Notes under the pieces: model-generated
Told to the model about the DNA's origin: nothing
Databases searched by the model: none
The model's input: the letters and a program-made list of their open reading frames with translations, nothing else
Part shown: positions 5,574 to 6,444 of the stretch, piece after piece
Position numbering within the stretch: the stretch's first letter is position 1
Layout of the letters: each line of letters opens with the position of its first letter
Translations under genes and position numbers: made by a program
Source: Butyricicoccus_A sp964513445
GTDB lineage: Bacteria > Bacillota > Clostridia > Oscillospirales > Butyricicoccaceae
NCBI GenBank assembly: GCA_964513445.1
Contig: CAZEMM010000091.1
Coordinates: forward strand, 1 to 6,444
DNA length: 6,444 bases
Direction of reading: 5' to 3'

Positions 5574-6407
5574 ATGCTGATCTGCCCGACCTGTGGCGAG
5601 CCGCTGCAGCGCACCGAGCGCACGCTGCGCTGCAAAAACCGGCACAGCTTTGATATTGCGCGCGCGGGCTACTGCAATCTGCTGCAAACCTCGCGCGCGG
5701 GCGCGCACAAAGGCGACAGCCGCGAGATGGTCGCGGCGCGCCGCGCGTTTCTCGACCGCGGCTATTACGACGGACTTGCGGACGGGCTGTGCGCACAGGT
5801 ATGCCGTCTGGCGGACGGCGCGCCGGTGCGGCTGGTGGACGCCGGCTGCGGCGAAGGCTACTACACCCGCCGCATGGCATCTCGTTTGTCCGAGGCCGGT
5901 CTGCTCCGTCAGGCGGTCGGCATTGATATTTCCAAGGCAGCGACGCAATACGCGGCAAAGCGGGACGCCTGCACGCAGTATGTGACGGGCAGCGTCTACC
6001 GCATGCCGGTTGCGGACGGCGCGGCGGATATTGTCTGCTCCATCTTTGCGCCCGCGCCGGCGAAGGAATTCGCGCGTGTGCTGCGTGAGGACGGCGCCGT
6101 ATTATGCGCCGTACCCGGCGCGGCGCACCTATGGGAGCTGAAATGCGCCGTATATGACACACCGTATACAAACCGCGAGGAAAAGCATCATTTGGATGGA
6201 TTTCTCTGTGCCGAACGGCGCAAAATAGAATACACCATCCATATCGACAACGCGGCAGATATCCAGACACTGTTCGCCATGACGCCCTATGCGCACCACA
6301 CACCCAAGCAGGGTCTTTCGCGGCTTCACGCGCTGTGCGAGCTGACGGTTACCGTGTCTTTTCTGCTGTTGACCTACCGCCGCTCAGAGCACCATAGTGT
6401 AAAATAA
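5574..6407 (+). CDS. rlmA: 23S rRNA (guanine-N1)-methyltransferase, RlmA family, 277 aa
   Basis: The N-terminal zinc finger is complete: Cys4, Cys7, Cys20 and His24 (CPTC...LRCKNRH), followed by SFDIARAGYCNLL, a hallmark of RlmA proteins. A Rossmann-type methyltransferase domain follows. SAM motif I is VDAGCGEGYY (88-97), the ribose-contacting acidic residue is Asp118 in GIDIS, and later motifs include ADIVCSIFAPAPAKEFARVL (151-170). The length matches the family (about 270-280 aa). RlmA enzymes methylate N1 of a guanine in 23S rRNA helix 35 at the exit tunnel: G745 in Gram-negatives (RlmA-I), and G748 in Gram-positives (RlmA-II/TlrB), which can affect tylosin and telithromycin action. G748 is the likelier target here, by inference from the Gram-positive context. 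It is transcribed alone and divergently from the GntR operon. Confidence 0.9.
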   Translation: MLICPTCGEPLQRTERTLRCKNRHSFDIARAGYCNLLQTSRAGAHKGDSREMVAARRAFLDRGYYDGLADGLCAQVCRLADGAPVRLVDAGCGEGYYTRRMASRLSEAGLLRQAVGIDISKAATQYAAKRDACTQYVTGSVYRMPVADGAADIVCSIFAPAPAKEFARVLREDGAVLCAVPGAAHLWELKCAVYDTPYTNREEKHHLDGFLCAERRKIEYTIHIDNAADIQTLFAMTPYAHHTPKQGLSRLHALCELTVTVSFLLLTYRRSEHHSVK

Positions 6408-6444
6408 TTGTAGGAGAAATAAAAAAAAGATACAAGGAACAACT
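6408..6444 (+). other. A-rich intergenic end of window with possible ribosome binding site of the next gene
   Basis: No hairpin terminator follows the rlmA stop. The stretch carries GGAG and then AAGGA (about 6434-6438), which is followed by only six bases to the window edge. This is the right place for the Shine-Dalgarno site of a gene starting just outside. A weak promoter-like pair TTGACC-18-CATAGT (6369-6398) lies in the end of rlmA. If the next gene is on the plus strand, it may be co-transcribed with rlmA. Confidence 0.35.

Noticed and set aside
5512..6303. 263-codon minus-strand frame opposite rlmA
   Set aside because: It is Arg/Pro/Ala-rich low-complexity sequence typical of antisense shadows. 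The plus-strand RlmA has complete motifs.
1..6444. CRISPR arrays, insertion sequences, attachment sites or replication origins
   Set aside because: No regularly spaced repeats, transposase or recombinase frames, terminal repeats or DnaA-box clusters were seen. The tRNA end lies outside the window, so an attachment site there cannot be judged.

Overview
The window looks like chromosomal DNA of a moderately GC-rich, Gram-positive-type anaerobe, most likely a gut Clostridia of the Oscillospirales kind. This placement is inferred from gene families (YtrA-type GntR regulator with ABC exporter, VanZ-like protein, RlmA-type methyltransferase, XRE regulator) and from strong AGGAGG-type ribosome binding sites and sigma-A promoters. 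No sequence search was possible. Everything from 1 to about 5480 that can be supported reads on the minus strand. One gene, rlmA, reads on the plus strand at the right end.

From left to right: a tRNA-Thr(UGU) cut by the window edge (1-51) with its own strong promoter; an XRE/Cro-C1 regulator of 229 aa (196-885) with a clear promoter; a 276-bp gap holding that promoter and a near-perfect 14-bp hairpin of unclear role; a VanZ-like membrane protein gene (1162-1677) broken by an in-frame TGA at codon 27; a strong terminator hairpin (1701-1740); then a compact operon. In transcription order the operon is GntR/YtrA repressor (5397-5026), ABC ATPase (5029-4130), a 751-aa ABC-2 type permease with a large extracytoplasmic C-terminal domain (4155-1900), and a 51-aa small membrane protein (1903-1748). 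That small protein starts with a GGADGPT motif otherwise characteristic of the beta subunit of Na+-translocating decarboxylases. All operon genes overlap their neighbours (4, 26 and 4 bp) and each has a good Shine-Dalgarno site.

The operon is driven by a consensus promoter (TTGACA-17-TATAAT), with a YtrA-like operator at the predicted transcription start. This suggests repression until a ligand, perhaps a cell-envelope stress or antibiotic, releases the repressor. Divergent from it lies rlmA, a probable 23S rRNA guanine-N1 methyltransferase with an intact zinc finger.

The most interesting points are the unannotated small GGADGPT protein coupled to the transporter, and the nonsense codon in the VanZ-like gene immediately downstream of the operon terminator.
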